The position numbers were made by a program, and so were the translations under genes. A stretch of 64,000 nucleotides of DNA from Leptolyngbya sp. FACHB-261. Lineage in GTDB: Bacteria; Cyanobacteriota; Cyanobacteriia; FACHB-261. Below are positions 1 through 8,612 of this stretch, piece by piece (within the stretch, counting starts at the first letter, position 1; each line of letters starts with the position of its first letter). The stretch lies in contig NZ_JACJPL010000004.1 in assembly GCF_014696065.1 (NCBI RefSeq), forward strand, positions 62,001 through 126,000. The letters are read 5' to 3'. The notes below the pieces were generated by a model. The model did no database searches, was not told the origin of the DNA, and saw only the letters and a program-made list of their open reading frames with translations.

Positions 1-1428
1 CATCGTCAGATTCGGAAAATCTCCAGATTTAACTGCGCGGCCTTTTTCGTTGATTTCGGTTAAAGGCCTCACTTTAGAACGGTCGAAGCTAGGCGGCAAA
101 AAAGTAGTTAGAGGGGCCCGTTTGTTGCTAAGTTCGGTTTCGTAATCATCTAGACCCAGGTAATCGAAACCAGAAATGGATTGATCGGTTCTAACACCCT
201 GCAATTGCGTTGCTGATGGAGTGTCTGTTCTATCCAAACCGATCTCATCACGCACATAATCGACTAGACCTTCCTTTTGCGCGTAGGCATATAGTTGATC
301 GGCCGGTAGTTCAACATCAGCAACGCTATAGATGATGTCAACAATCTGCGGCGCTGTATTTTTTAGCCAGTATTTTGTATGGCTAGCAGGATAAGAGGTG
401 CCTAGCTGCGTGAGCGGGCTCTTCATTGTGGCGAAGAAGCTTTTCTCTTTCGCCTTGTAGCTTGCCTGAGCTGCGGTGGCATGGTTGTCTACTAACCAGG
501 TCCAATCTGCCTCAAGCTGAGTTTTCGCCGCCGCACTCAAGCTCAAAAGAGTTGCCGCTCTGCCAATTCTAGTAAGCCCGGCTCCTCGATTCAGGGCGAC
601 TGATTGACCCGCTTTAATTTCCCGCAGGGCGACTTTCAAAACATCGACTTCAGCCTTCAAATCAGCGTCAGTCGAGAGCCATTGATTCGCTTTTTCCGTC
701 ATCACCTCACCTGCTGTTTTACGCAGGAGATAGGCAGGACCTGTGGTTCTACTCTGTTGGAGCACGTGAGTTAGCTCGTGCGCAATTAGTGTCTGACCCC
801 CAATCGTGCCAGGCTTATATTCACCTTGCCTAAAAAAGATATCTTGACCAGTTGTAAAGGCTCGCGCTTGCAAGGACCGATTGAGCCTATCTGCTTGGGC
901 ATCAAGATGGACTCTCACTCCGCCAAAGTCAGCGCCAAATGCCCGCTCCATGGGTTGACAAAGGCTGTCTGGTATTGTTTGTCCACTACCACGAGCCTGG
1001 GAAACAGAGCGTTCTAGAGCTGGGCTAAGCGCTGTAGTCTGGGTGCTGGAATGGGGTACTAACGGCTGCATTTGCAGAGGTGTAACAGGTTCTGGCTGCT
1101 TCTCGATTGGAGTAGCCTGAGCAGTCTGAGACGGAGCCGAATGCATTCGCTGCACGACCTCCGTGGCGAGCCTATCTGCTTCCTGCTCGTATTGGTCGCT
1201 AACTGAACCCAACATCAACTTGGGCTGAAGAGAATTGGTGTGGACGGAAACTGAGCTGAAGTCGTAATGGAACGGTGATTCTCGCTTAGCACTATCAGCT
1301 TGTGTCTTCTTAAGCGATTGTGAGCCAAGATCTAGAACAGGGAAAATAGCTGAGTGTTGGTTAAAATTTGAGGCCAGAAATGGCTTTGGCTTTGGCTGCC
1401 AAGGGTCAGTGATATGTTGACGGACCAT
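1..1428 (-). CDS. DUF4157 (eCIS core) metallopeptidase-like protein, partial
   Basis: This reading frame is open from an ATG at 1428 to the left edge (476 codons) and continues outside the window, so the C-terminus is missing. Around residues 125-225 it has the DUF4157 pattern: an MERAFGADFGGVRVH segment, then a TTGQDIFFRQGEY segment, then IAHELTHVLQQ. The zinc-protease HExxH is H217-E218-L219-T220-H221. The first 120 residues are Pro/Gln/Ser-rich and look disordered; the part after 240 is helical and unrecognised. DUF4157 proteins are often linked to extracellular contractile injection systems as loaded effectors or toxins, but many stand alone. No injection-system gene is visible here. The domain call is confident; the role is unknown. 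Confidence 0.85.
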   Translation of the reverse strand, partial: MVRQHITDPWQPKPKPFLASNFNQHSAIFPVLDLGSQSLKKTQADSAKRESPFHYDFSSVSVHTNSLQPKLMLGSVSDQYEQEADRLATEVVQRMHSAPSQTAQATPIEKQPEPVTPLQMQPLVPHSSTQTTALSPALERSVSQARGSGQTIPDSLCQPMERAFGADFGGVRVHLDAQADRLNRSLQARAFTTGQDIFFRQGEYKPGTIGGQTLIAHELTHVLQQSRTTGPAYLLRKTAGEVMTEKANQWLSTDADLKAEVDVLKVALREIKAGQSVALNRGAGLTRIGRAATLLSLSAAAKTQLEADWTWLVDNHATAAQASYKAKEKSFFATMKSPLTQLGTSYPASHTKYWLKNTAPQIVDIIYSVADVELPADQLYAYAQKEGLVDYVRDEIGLDRTDTPSATQLQGVRTDQSISGFDYLGLDDYETELSNKRAPLTTFLPPSFDRSKVRPLTEINEKGRAVKSGDFPNLTM

Positions 1429-1804
1429 AGAGCGGGTTTGTAGCGGTGAAGAATTTTACCGAGCTAAATTATCGCCAATACGCGGTCATCTGCTGTGGTT
1501 AGTCTGGCTCAGGGAAACTGCTTAGAAACAACTCAAATAAGCCATCGCTAAAGAGGGAGCCTAAAGAGAAATTTCGAGAGTTCAGAAGCTACCTTCAAGC
1601 AGAGTGCAAAGTTCACTCAGCCTAGATTATTTATGAGTAGAAGACCTCACCTGATCAGGTGAGGTCTTCTGAGCTAAAGTCAGTCTCCTGGCAATAGTTC
1701 AGGACAGCTGAACTGCACCACTTCAGCTGAACAATAGCCAATCAGCCTAGTCCCTATCAGGGGTTAGGTCAATTAGCTAGAAAGGACCATAGAGCGTCAG
1801 CCCA
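1429..1804. other. intergenic stretch with palindrome
   Basis: No convincing gene lies between the DUF4157 gene and the Gln-rich protein gene, both on the minus strand. It should hold the DUF4157 promoter and the terminator of the upstream gene. The only clear structure is the 32-bp palindrome at 1639-1670. Confidence 0.5.
1639..1670. terminator. 32-bp perfect palindrome, possible terminator
   Basis: Two 16-nt arms (AGAAGACCTCACCTGA and its complement) meet without a spacer. It lies about 135 nt beyond the stop of the minus-strand Gln-rich gene. There is no T-run on either side, so it may act as a processing or protein-binding site rather than a classical Rho-independent terminator. Confidence 0.5.
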
Positions 1805-2182
1805 TCATCGGCGGTTACGTACACGTTCCCGTTCGTATCGCAGCCACTGTCTTTGGTCTTCGCGCCGGTGCAGATCTTGCTGCCGTTGCAAGTGCTCCTG
1901 AATCTGCCTGTCATTAGTGTCTTGTTGCTGACGAATGCGATTGCCAAGGTTTTGCTGATCGGCGTTCTGCTGCTGTCGGATAGATTCGTAGCGCTGCCGA
2001 TTTTCAATTTCAATCTGTCTGAGTCTCTGGTCCGAGGGGAACTGCTTGTTAAGCTGAACCGAACTCGCCCTTTCTGCTTGCTCCAACGTCAAAATTGAGG
2101 CTCCAGCCACTTGAGGAGTAGCCAAGACTGCCAAACTCAAAAGGGAAAGCAACCAGCCAGCCTGAACTGTATGACGACTCAT
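1805..2182 (-). CDS. small secreted Gln/Arg-rich protein
   Basis: 125 aa from the ATG at 2182. The frame is open further upstream, but the longer product would hide the leader. Residues 1-30 form a typical signal peptide: basic start MSRHTVQ, hydrophobic core LLSLLSLAVLA, and a cleavage-like AGA. The mature part is a charged, Gln-rich helix with repeated R-QQQ and RQQD elements, probably a coiled coil, ending in a basic RYERERVRNRR tail. I recognise no family. It lies 85 nt downstream of the cyclase-family gene on the same strand, so co-transcription is possible. A 78-codon alternative frame (1777-2013) looks like a shadow. Confidence 0.55.
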   Translation of the reverse strand: MSRHTVQAGWLLSLLSLAVLATPQVAGASILTLEQAERASSVQLNKQFPSDQRLRQIEIENRQRYESIRQQQNADQQNLGNRIRQQQDTNDRQIQEHLQRQQDLHRREDQRQWLRYERERVRNRR

Positions 2183-2267
2183 ATTGCTATCTAAGAATTT
2201 AAAGGGAACTGCTTCTGGTATAACCAATTTTGAACCACCTTGGCTCAGCAGCCTTCCTGCTATTGGC

Positions 2268-3110
2268 TTAGGGCACAAAAGCCAGCACTGAAACTGGTGA
2301 CCCAGAACCATCTTGCAAACGCAGAATGCCTATGACTAAGGTTGTTCCTTTCGCCGGCAACTGGTCAAGCTGGGTCAGGTTCTCCAAGACAATGCCTGAC
2401 TGGGCCAAGACCTGCTTGTTAGTCGAGAATGCTTCGTCCTGCCCCGAATCAACCCCGTGGGTATCAATCCCGACACCGGCAATGCCGCGTGCTAGCAAGA
2501 AGCGAGTGGTGTCACCACTGAAGCCCGGAAAGTGAGAACCACCCTCAGCATCCTGGTTAAAAAAAGCATGAGGGTCCGCCCACTTTGTCTGCCAGCCTGT
2601 GTGTAGCAGCACCACGCTACCTGGGGCAAGGCGACCGTATTGTTCTTCCCAGGCCAACACATCAGCCTGCGTCAGAGTATAGTCAGAATCTGTAGTTGTT
2701 TTGTTTCGAATATCGATCACAATTGCAGGAACCACCAACGACTCAGCTGAGTAGGCGTCAATGCCCGTTCCTTCGCGGTAGAAGCTATTGGGTGCGTTCA
2801 TGTGCGTAGCGCTATGTTCCCCAATCGAAAAACGCCGCAGGTAGTAACCCTCTTTTGCCAGCTCAGCAACCGGCTCAAACACAACCGGCGGGTCACCAGG
2901 CCACTGAGGAATTTGAGGATGAATCTGATGGCTGAGCTCAATGATGCGTTGATAGCGAATGACCCGCTGCCTTTGATTGCCTACCACAAAAGCGACTCCC
3001 CTCGCCCTGGTAGCCACTAGCAAGCTCCCCAGCAGCAACAGGTTCAGACAGACTAATCCCTGCACGAACCAGCTGCTCTCGTTCATTGCCTTCCTCAAAC
3101 ACAAGCTCAA
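2268..3110 (-). CDS. cyclase family protein (kynurenine formamidase-like)
   Basis: 280 aa, or 272 from the ATG at 3086. The first 40 residues are a hydrophobic leader (LVCLNLLLLGSLLVA), so the protein is probably exported or anchored. The rest matches the cyclase/Kyn-formamidase family (PF04199): a GEHSATHMNAPNSF segment in place of the usual HxGTHxDxPxH metal motif, VLLHTGWQTKW, and a GIDTHGVDSG segment. Relatives hydrolyse amide, ester or lactone bonds, using metal ions held by the His/Asp motif. The canonical Asp is Asn here (HMNAP), as occurs in some members. The substrate is unknown. It is divergent from the FinO-like gene, so the promoters share about 50-70 nt. Confidence 0.8.
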   Translation of the reverse strand: MSLCLRKAMNESSWFVQGLVCLNLLLLGSLLVATRARGVAFVVGNQRQRVIRYQRIIELSHQIHPQIPQWPGDPPVVFEPVAELAKEGYYLRRFSIGEHSATHMNAPNSFYREGTGIDAYSAESLVVPAIVIDIRNKTTTDSDYTLTQADVLAWEEQYGRLAPGSVVLLHTGWQTKWADPHAFFNQDAEGGSHFPGFSGDTTRFLLARGIAGVGIDTHGVDSGQDEAFSTNKQVLAQSGIVLENLTQLDQLPAKGTTLVIGILRLQDGSGSPVSVLAFVP

Positions 3111-3156
3111 TCACAAGTACACTAGTACCCTACTGCGTCGTTCAGCGTTGTCCTCT

Positions 3157-3876
3157 GTGCTTCCAACTCCTAGCAGCAGCACCCAAGCAACTCAGCTCCA
3201 CCGCCACATCTGGCAGTGCAAGTCACTTTTAGCTGACATTCACCACCAGTTAGATGCTCTCGATAGTGGGCCGGAAAGCGCCGACATTACTGCCAAGCGG
3301 ACTGCTTTGCAAACTCGGTCCTCGCAGTTAGAAGGCAGGCTTGCGATCCTCAGAACAGCTTTGGCTGAGGCTCTTAATAAAGCGCAAAGAGCTGCGGCTG
3401 AGCCGCCCGTGACGCCTAAGACCGCCGACAGGCTACCGTCGGACTCTCAACGCGCCTCTAATCAGCGTGCCTCTAAAGCGAAGGGCGAGCGAACCGGCAA
3501 AGGTGCGGATAGCAAACAGCCGGAAGGTACAGCCCAACCCGAAGCTCAGACCCCTCTGAAAGAGCCGGGTCCACCGGTAAGCGGCAAACTGGAAGTGACG
3601 ATCAAGATCAACCAGTTCCCCGACGAAATTAAGACCGTAGACAACGGGTGGAAGCAATTTCTGGTCGATGTTGGCGTCAAAGAAGTGCGCATCACAGTCA
3701 GGCCCAAAGTCTTCAAAAAAATCGAAGACGCCCAGGCTAACTATCCGCAGTGGGTCGCTGTGATCACTGGCCAGATGGGCTCGCCCATTCCTAAGGGGTT
3801 CATTCTAGAGCAGCCCAATATTCAGGTCTTTGAGCGTAAACCCAAGGAAGCTACCTCCGAAGATTCGGAACTGTAG
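3157..3876 (+). CDS. FinO-like domain protein of cyanobacteria
   Basis: About 239 aa from the GTG at 3157 (a TTG lies at 3148). The frame is open back to 2977, but that part overlaps the divergent gene and looks non-coding. Residues 10-65 are helical (IWQCKSLLADIHHQLDAL). The middle is a disordered Lys/Pro/Ser/Ala linker. Residues about 145-235 form a folded domain beginning GKLEVTIKINQFPDE and ending NIQVFERKPK, as I recall for cyanobacterial proteins labelled fertility-inhibition FinO-like. FinO/ProQ domains bind structured RNA, but RNA binding by this group is only an inference. An 11-nt tandem repeat follows directly after the stop. Confidence 0.6.
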   Translation: MLPTPSSSTQATQLHRHIWQCKSLLADIHHQLDALDSGPESADITAKRTALQTRSSQLEGRLAILRTALAEALNKAQRAAAEPPVTPKTADRLPSDSQRASNQRASKAKGERTGKGADSKQPEGTAQPEAQTPLKEPGPPVSGKLEVTIKINQFPDEIKTVDNGWKQFLVDVGVKEVRITVRPKVFKKIEDAQANYPQWVAVITGQMGSPIPKGFILEQPNIQVFERKPKEATSEDSEL

Positions 3877-3877
3877 T

Positions 3878-3921
3878 CCAAGCCATACCCAAGCTATACC
3901 TAAGCGATAACTAAGCGATTA
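3878..3921. repeat. four tandem 11-nt repeats
   Basis: CCAAGCCATAC, CCAAGCTATAC, CTAAGCGATAA and CTAAGCGATTA follow each other without gaps, directly after the FinO-like stop codon and 25 nt before the NUDIX start. Confidence 0.8.
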
Positions 3922-3946
3922 CTGCGGTCGCAAGCAGAAGGAACTG

Positions 3947-4564
3947 ATGGAACCGAAGTGGCTGGAATGGGCCAAGCAACTCCAGGCAATTGCTCAGAAT
4001 GGCCTGACCTTCGCTGACAGTCCTTTCGACCTCGAACGCTACACCCAGATCCGCGAGATTGCCAGCGAGATCATGGCAGCACATACTGGGGTCGAACCGA
4101 CCTATGTTCGTGAGCTGTTTGCTGGCGAGGTTGGCTACGCCACGCCCAAAGTAGACGTGCGCGGGGCCGTATTCCGAGACAACACCATCTTGTTAGTGAA
4201 GGAACGGGAAGACGGCTGCTGGACCCTGCCCGGTGGATGGGCGGATGTGGGAGAGTCGCCCGGAAACTCGGTTGTTCGCGAGATCGCTGAGGAGTCTGGA
4301 TACCATACGCGAGTGCTCAAACTAGCTGCTCTCTATGACCGCAGTCGCCACCCCCATCCGCCACTGGTTCACCACGTCTACAAAGTATTCTTCATCTGTG
4401 AACTCCTAAGCGGAACTCCCAGCAGCAGTATCGAGACGGATGGAGCAGAGTTCTTTGCAGAGACAGCGCTGCCAGAGCTTTCCCTTGGCCGAGTGACTCC
4501 TGGCCAAATTGCTCGTTTGTTTGAGCATTATCGGCATATGGATTGGCCCACCGATTTTGACTAA
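3947..4564 (+). CDS. NUDIX hydrolase with NUDIX N-terminal helical domain
   Basis: 205 aa. Residues 1-60 (WLEWAKQLQAIAQNGLTF...) match the helical N-domain typical of COG1051-type proteins annotated as ADP-ribose pyrophosphatases. Residues 65-190 are the NUDIX fold. The NUDIX box is complete: GGWADVGESPGNSVVREIAEESG fits Gx5Ex7REUxEExGU, with the metal-binding REIAEE. The enzyme should hydrolyse a nucleoside diphosphate linked to another moiety, using Mg2+; ADP-ribose or a related nucleotide is the family guess. It follows the FinO-like gene on the same strand after 70 nt, so they may share a transcript. Confidence 0.85.
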   Translation: MEPKWLEWAKQLQAIAQNGLTFADSPFDLERYTQIREIASEIMAAHTGVEPTYVRELFAGEVGYATPKVDVRGAVFRDNTILLVKEREDGCWTLPGGWADVGESPGNSVVREIAEESGYHTRVLKLAALYDRSRHPHPPLVHHVYKVFFICELLSGTPSSSIETDGAEFFAETALPELSLGRVTPGQIARLFEHYRHMDWPTDFD

Positions 4565-4648
4565 GGTTTGGTTAGGCTTTGACGGCTCTGGTTAGGTGGT
4601 CAAAACTAACCAGCAAACGTTACGCAACCGGGACGTCTCGGTGTCGCT

Positions 4649-5824
4649 CTAGGTATCTGCTGCCCCTTCAATCTCGGCTCCCTCAACTCCTGCACCCTCA
4701 ACTCCTGCGCCCTCAATCCCATGCACTTGTCCCAGAATAACTGGACGGTTCGCTCCGGTTACTTGCGGCAGGTTACCCGGTTCGCCGCGCATGTGGCGGC
4801 AGGCAAGCACTGCGAAGGCAATCGCTTCTTTGAAGTCACTGGGCAAGCCAACCGCGTCAGTGGTCAGGATGGGCACTGGAGCCAGCAAGGCCTGCAAACG
4901 AGCGCGAAGTGTAGGATTGCGGCTACCGCCCCCGCATAGCAGCACCTCATCCGGCAAGGTGGGTAGGAAAGACTGGTAACTATGGACGATAGAGCGAGCT
5001 GTGAATTCAGTGAGTGTTGCCAAGGTATCAGCAGCAGAAAGATCCTGGCATTGCTCAACATAGGCCAGCCCAAATAACTCCCGCCCAGTTGATTTCGGCG
5101 GTGGGATGTGAAAATAATCTGCCTCAAGCCAAGCCTGAACCCGTGCTAGATCCGGCGTCCCTTGCGCAGCCCATTGCCCATCGGCATCATAGGTTAGCTT
5201 GCCACCGCTCAACTGCTGCACGGCTAGATCGAGGAGCACATTAGCGGGTCCTGTATCCCAGCCGCGCACGTCTGCTGCCGCCGCACCAGCATCCAGCCAA
5301 GTCACATTGCCAATGCCCCCCAGGTTTTGCACACAGCGCCGCTTCTGTGGGTGCGTGAGTAATAGCCAGTCCACCAGGGGTACTAGCGGCGCTCCCTGGC
5401 CACCGGCAGCAATATCCGCTGCTCGAAAGTTGCTCACTGTTGGTAGGCCAGTCTGACGGGCGATCACTTCACCTCGCCCCAACTGCAAGCTATAGCCTAG
5501 GCTCTGCGCTGTTGCGGGGCGGTGATAGACCGTCTGCCCATGTGAGCCAATCAGGTCAGCGGGTCCTAATCTGCGAGCTGCCCGCGCAAATTCAGCAGCG
5601 ATGGCGTCATCTAGCGCAGCCAGGTCCACTAGCGTCAATGCTGCCCCATCACAGACCTCCAGGATCTGCTGGCGTAGAGCCGGAGGGTAAGCAAAAGTTT
5701 CGCCAGCCAGCAGTTTGATCTGCCAGTTCGGCGCCACCTCAACCAGAGCTGCATCAATGCCGTCCACTGAGGTGCCGCTGATTAAGCCAATAACCCGCAG
5801 GGATTCTAGAGAGCCAACAGGCAT
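4649..5824 (-). CDS. anmK: anhydro-N-acetylmuramic acid kinase
   Basis: 391 aa. The N-terminus [20 protein letters not shown] carries the MSGTSxDG phosphate motif of Anm[12 protein letters not shown] and a C-terminal [12 protein letters not shown] also fit the family. AnmK opens and phosphorylates 1,6-anhydro-MurNAc to MurNAc-6-phosphate with ATP, recycling peptidoglycan in the cytosol. nagA lies 1.6 kb away on the other strand, a matching function. The last 20 residues are repetitive ([15 protein letters not shown]), encoded by a 15-nt tandem repeat, beyond the family's usual end. An Rrf2 gene is divergent across a 290-nt spacer in which I see no clear motif. Confidence 0.93.
   Translation of the reverse strand: MPVGSLESLRVIGLISGTSVDGIDAALVEVAPNWQIKLLAGETFAYPPALRQQILEVCDGAALTLVDLAALDDAIAAEFARAARRLGPADLIGSHGQTVYHRPATAQSLGYSLQLGRGEVIARQTGLPTVSNFRAADIAAGGQGAPLVPLVDWLLLTHPQKRRCVQNLGGIGNVTWLDAGAAAADVRGWDTGPANVLLDLAVQQLSGGKLTYDADGQWAAQGTPDLARVQAWLEADYFHIPPPKSTGRELFGLAYVEQCQDLSAADTLATLTEFTARSIVHSYQSFLPTLPDEVLLCGGGSRNPTLRARLQALLAPVPILTTDAVGLPSDFKEAIAFAVLACRHMRGEPGNLPQVTGANRPVILGQVHGIEGAGVEGAGVEGAEIEGAADT
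4668..4727. repeat. 15-nt tandem repeat in the 3' end of anmK
   Basis: Four 15-nt units, read on the plus strand: TCAATCTCGGCTCCC, TCAACTCCTGCACCC, TCAACTCCTGCGCCC, TCAATCCCATGCACT. The two middle units differ by one base. They encode the GVEGA-type tail of AnmK. Confidence 0.8.
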
Positions 5825-6114
5825 GTAGAAACCAGACGATGAAATAACGGTTGCTTATTCAGACCACACAGCGGGTGCTAAGTCAACAATCAGCCCTCGG
5901 CCTGGTTGCTTTCAGCTAGCACTCGGATAGCAACAGAGGCTCTCTGAACCAGTCCAACCCTTACGTCTTAGTCTTTCCCGGGGTAGTCGCTCCTCAATAT
6001 CACTGTTCAATCTCACTGTAAACCGGACAGTCCTTCAGGAAAGCCCTAAAAATCGCTCGACAAACCGTACTATACTAAGGAGCTTGTTAACCCAGGAGAG
6101 GAAGCTGACATCCA

Positions 6115-6543
6115 ATGGAGTTACCTCGCAGGTTTAGGTACGTCCTGCTAGCTCTTGTGGCCATTGCCAGCCGTTACGACCGGGGGGAGCCTCTGTCGTT
6201 GAGCCAAATCGCGGTTCAACAGCAAATCCCCAGCCGTTATCTGGAGAGTTTATTAACTCTGCTTTGTACACAAGGGCTGATTCAAAGCCAGAGGGGTGCC
6301 AAAGGTGGCTACTGGTTAGCTCGTGAGCCCTGGCGAATTACACTTTTGGATGTTTTAAATTCTCTAGAGGGAGTTGAGAGTAGAGATCAATTGGCTGCTT
6401 CAACGCTGGAGAGTGCTGTTGTTTCTGAAATCTGTCAGGAGGCTCAACATGCAGCCCGAAAAGTTTTACAGCGCTATACGCTAAAAGAGCTTTGCGAACA
6501 GCGGGATGCTCGCCAGCACGTCGATCCGATGTATTACATTTAG
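6115..6543 (+). CDS. Rrf2 family transcriptional regulator
   Basis: 142 aa. An N-terminal winged helix-turn-helix (residues 1-75) has the Rrf2 signature: LSLSQIAVQQQIPSRYLESLLTLL, then LIQSQRGAKGGYWLAR. The C-terminal part is a dimerisation helix. IscR-type members hold an Fe-S cluster with three closely spaced Cys near residue 95. This protein has Cys only at about 51, 107 and 126, not in that spacing, so it is probably not IscR-like; CymR-type metabolite or protein partners are an alternative. The start is an ATG with GAGAGGAAG about 10 nt upstream. The target is unknown; it is divergent from anmK. Confidence 0.88.
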   Translation: MELPRRFRYVLLALVAIASRYDRGEPLSLSQIAVQQQIPSRYLESLLTLLCTQGLIQSQRGAKGGYWLAREPWRITLLDVLNSLEGVESRDQLAASTLESAVVSEICQEAQHAARKVLQRYTLKELCEQRDARQHVDPMYYI

Positions 6544-6877
6544 GCTTTTCTCGCTTTCTTTTGATTGATTTTGTTGCTCTAGGCTGAGCGTTTTCAGGTA
6601 TTGCTTTTAGGCGTTTTTGAGACATTCGTTTAAGTGAGCATTCTGCCAGTATTCAGAATCATTCGGGTCAAGTTGTAGTTCCAATATTCAGGCAGCAGCC
6701 CTGATACTAATCAATGGCAATGGCCAGCTTAGCGCTGATGGTAAAACTCTCCGCTCAGAGGTTGCTAGCTAGCTTTGAGCTAACGTTTCTGCCATTCGTG
6801 GTAGGTTAGCTGGGGACAAGCTTCTACAGGCTTCTACAGGGAAAGCAGCAGATTTAAGGCGAAAACTGGGAGTGTGT
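6544..6877. other. intergenic stretch
   Basis: No gene seen. It holds two overlapping GCTAGC hexamers at 6764-6773 and a tandem CTTCTACAGG duplication near 6825-6843, just before the HAD phosphatase start. Confidence 0.4.
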
Positions 6878-7465
6878 GTGGGACGGGTAGCAGTTTTTCT
6901 GGATCGGGATGGGGTACTCAATGAAGAAGCCGGCTACCTGTATCACTTAGAAGACCTGCGGCTGATGCCCGGAGTCGCCCAGGCAGTGCGCAGACTCAAC
7001 GAACAGGGCTTATTCTGCTGTCTGGTGTCTAATCAATCGGGTCCAGCCAGAGGTTACTACCCGGCCTCCCATGTTGATGCCTTGCATAGCCGGTTGCATC
7101 AATTGCTCAAGCAGGAAGCGGGAGCTTGGCTAGACGCCGAATACTATTGCCCCTATCTCAGCCCCCCTGAGGGAGGCGTAGAACCCGACTTTGCTTACTG
7201 GTCAACCTGGCGTAAGCCAAATACTGGCATGCTGGTTGCTGCTGCCTGGAACCACGATCTCGACTTGGAACGCAGCTTTATGGTAGGCGACAAGGCGACT
7301 GATATTGACCTCGCTCATAATGCAGGGTGTCGCGGCGTTTTAGTGCAGACGGGTTTTGGCGAACAGGTGCTAAGCGGTCACTATCAACATGCCATTGAGC
7401 CCGACTTTACAGCCTCGAACTTGAGTGCTGCGGTGGATTGGATTTTGCAGTGCGCGCCTGTCTGA
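6878..7465 (+). CDS. HAD-IIIA phosphatase, GmhB-like (histidinol-phosphatase fold)
   Basis: 195 aa from the GTG at 6878, chosen because GGGAG sits 5 nt upstream; a GTG at 6872 is too close to it. HAD motif I is FLDRDGVLN, motif II LVSNQSG, and motif III/IV RKPNTGM plus VGDKATDID. This is the arrangement of D-glycero-D-manno-heptose-1,7-bisphosphate 7-phosphatase. GmhB enzymes usually have a Cys/His zinc loop; here only one Cys remains (YYCPYLSPPEGG), so the loop does not bind zinc in the usual way and the substrate may differ. The stop is followed one nt later by the nagA ATG, so the two are clearly co-transcribed. Confidence 0.83.
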   Translation: MGRVAVFLDRDGVLNEEAGYLYHLEDLRLMPGVAQAVRRLNEQGLFCCLVSNQSGPARGYYPASHVDALHSRLHQLLKQEAGAWLDAEYYCPYLSPPEGGVEPDFAYWSTWRKPNTGMLVAAAWNHDLDLERSFMVGDKATDIDLAHNAGCRGVLVQTGFGEQVLSGHYQHAIEPDFTASNLSAAVDWILQCAPV

Positions 7466-7466
7466 A

Positions 7467-8612
7467 ATGCTTGCCCATCTCATTGGCCACTCAGGACTAC
7501 AAAAGCTTCAGATCGATCAGGGCATCATTCAGTCGATCACCCCTGCTGAGGGCAGCCCAGACTACCTAGGCTGGCTTTCTCCAGGTGCTGTAGATCTGCA
7601 AATCAATGGGGCTTTAGGATTAGCCTTTCCAGACCTGAACCAAGCGAACGCGCACAAACTGGCAGAAATCTGTGAGTTTTTGTGGCAGCAAGGGGTTGAC
7701 GCCTTTTTGCCAACCCTGGTGACCTGTTCACCCACGCAAACTCACTCCGCCCTAGCTGTGATCTCTCAGTGGCTAGCCGAGCAGAATTTGGTTCAGGCAC
7801 CCCAGGCAGGCACACCTCAAGAATCCATAGCCAAAAGAGCCCCAAGAGCGCAAATACTAGGCGCTCATCTTGAAGGCCCCTTTCTGAATCCTGCTAAGCG
7901 AGGCGCACATCCAGAAGCCTATCTATTGCCGCTAGAGGTCAGCCAGATCCAACAACTGTTGGCCGAATACAGCTCGGCAGTGCGGTTGATGACCCTAGCC
8001 CCAGAGCTAGATCCCAGAGGTGAGTCAATTGCCTATTTGCGCAGTCAGGGGATCACCGTTAGCCTCGGGCACTCCCAAGCCGATACCAACCAGGCAGAAC
8101 AAGCTTTCAACCAGGGTGCAACCATGGTCACCCATGCCTTTAACGCGATGCCAAGCTTGCACCACCGCCAGCCAGGACTTTTAGGCGTCGCCCTAACCAC
8201 CTCGGGCATCTGGTGTGGCTGCATTGCTGATGGTGTGCATGTTCACCCACGCATGTTGGCTCTGCTTCTGCGAGTCAGTGATGGTCTGTTTCTGGTCAGT
8301 GATGCCCTTGCGCCCCTGGGGCTGCCAGATGGTCTTTATCCTTGGGACGAGCGGCAGATTGAAGTCAAAGAGGGCACTTGTTCGCTACCAGATGGCACCT
8401 TAGCCGGCACCACCCTGCCTTTGCTCAAAGGGGTGCAAAACCTGGTGCGCTGGCAGCTCTGTGCACCAGAGGCTGCTATTGCCCTAGCGACGCTAGCCCC
8501 CCGTCAGGCGATTGGTCTGCCTGGACTTGAATCAGGGCAGCCTGCAACATTTCTTCACTGGCAATTTGAACCTGTAAGCGGTGAGCTTAGTTGGCAACGG
8601 CTCGTCTTATAG
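7467..8612 (+). CDS. nagA: N-acetylglucosamine-6-phosphate deacetylase
   Basis: 381 aa from the ATG at 7467; the frame is open to 7425, but that part lies inside the upstream gene. Motifs of the amidohydrolase NagA are present: PGAVDLQINGALG near the N-terminus, HLEGPFLNPAKRGAH, GHSQADTNQAEQAF, THAFNAMPSLHHRQPG, and catalytic SDALAP. The enzyme converts GlcNAc-6-P to GlcN-6-P and acetate in amino-sugar and cell-wall recycling. Together with AnmK it suggests recycling of MurNAc/GlcNAc from peptidoglycan. It is the second gene of the HAD phosphatase-nagA operon. Confidence 0.93.
   Translation: MLAHLIGHSGLQKLQIDQGIIQSITPAEGSPDYLGWLSPGAVDLQINGALGLAFPDLNQANAHKLAEICEFLWQQGVDAFLPTLVTCSPTQTHSALAVISQWLAEQNLVQAPQAGTPQESIAKRAPRAQILGAHLEGPFLNPAKRGAHPEAYLLPLEVSQIQQLLAEYSSAVRLMTLAPELDPRGESIAYLRSQGITVSLGHSQADTNQAEQAFNQGATMVTHAFNAMPSLHHRQPGLLGVALTTSGIWCGCIADGVHVHPRMLALLLRVSDGLFLVSDALAPLGLPDGLYPWDERQIEVKEGTCSLPDGTLAGTTLPLLKGVQNLVRWQLCAPEAAIALATLAPRQAIGLPGLESGQPATFLHWQFEPVSGELSWQRLVL

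Noticed and set aside
1777..2013. 78-codon minus-strand frame
   Set aside because: It overlaps the Gln-rich secreted protein in another frame and lacks a leader or family match.
2977..3156. N-terminal extension of the FinO-like gene
   Set aside because: It overlaps the divergent cyclase gene, and the encoded residues look random; GTG 3157 is preferred.
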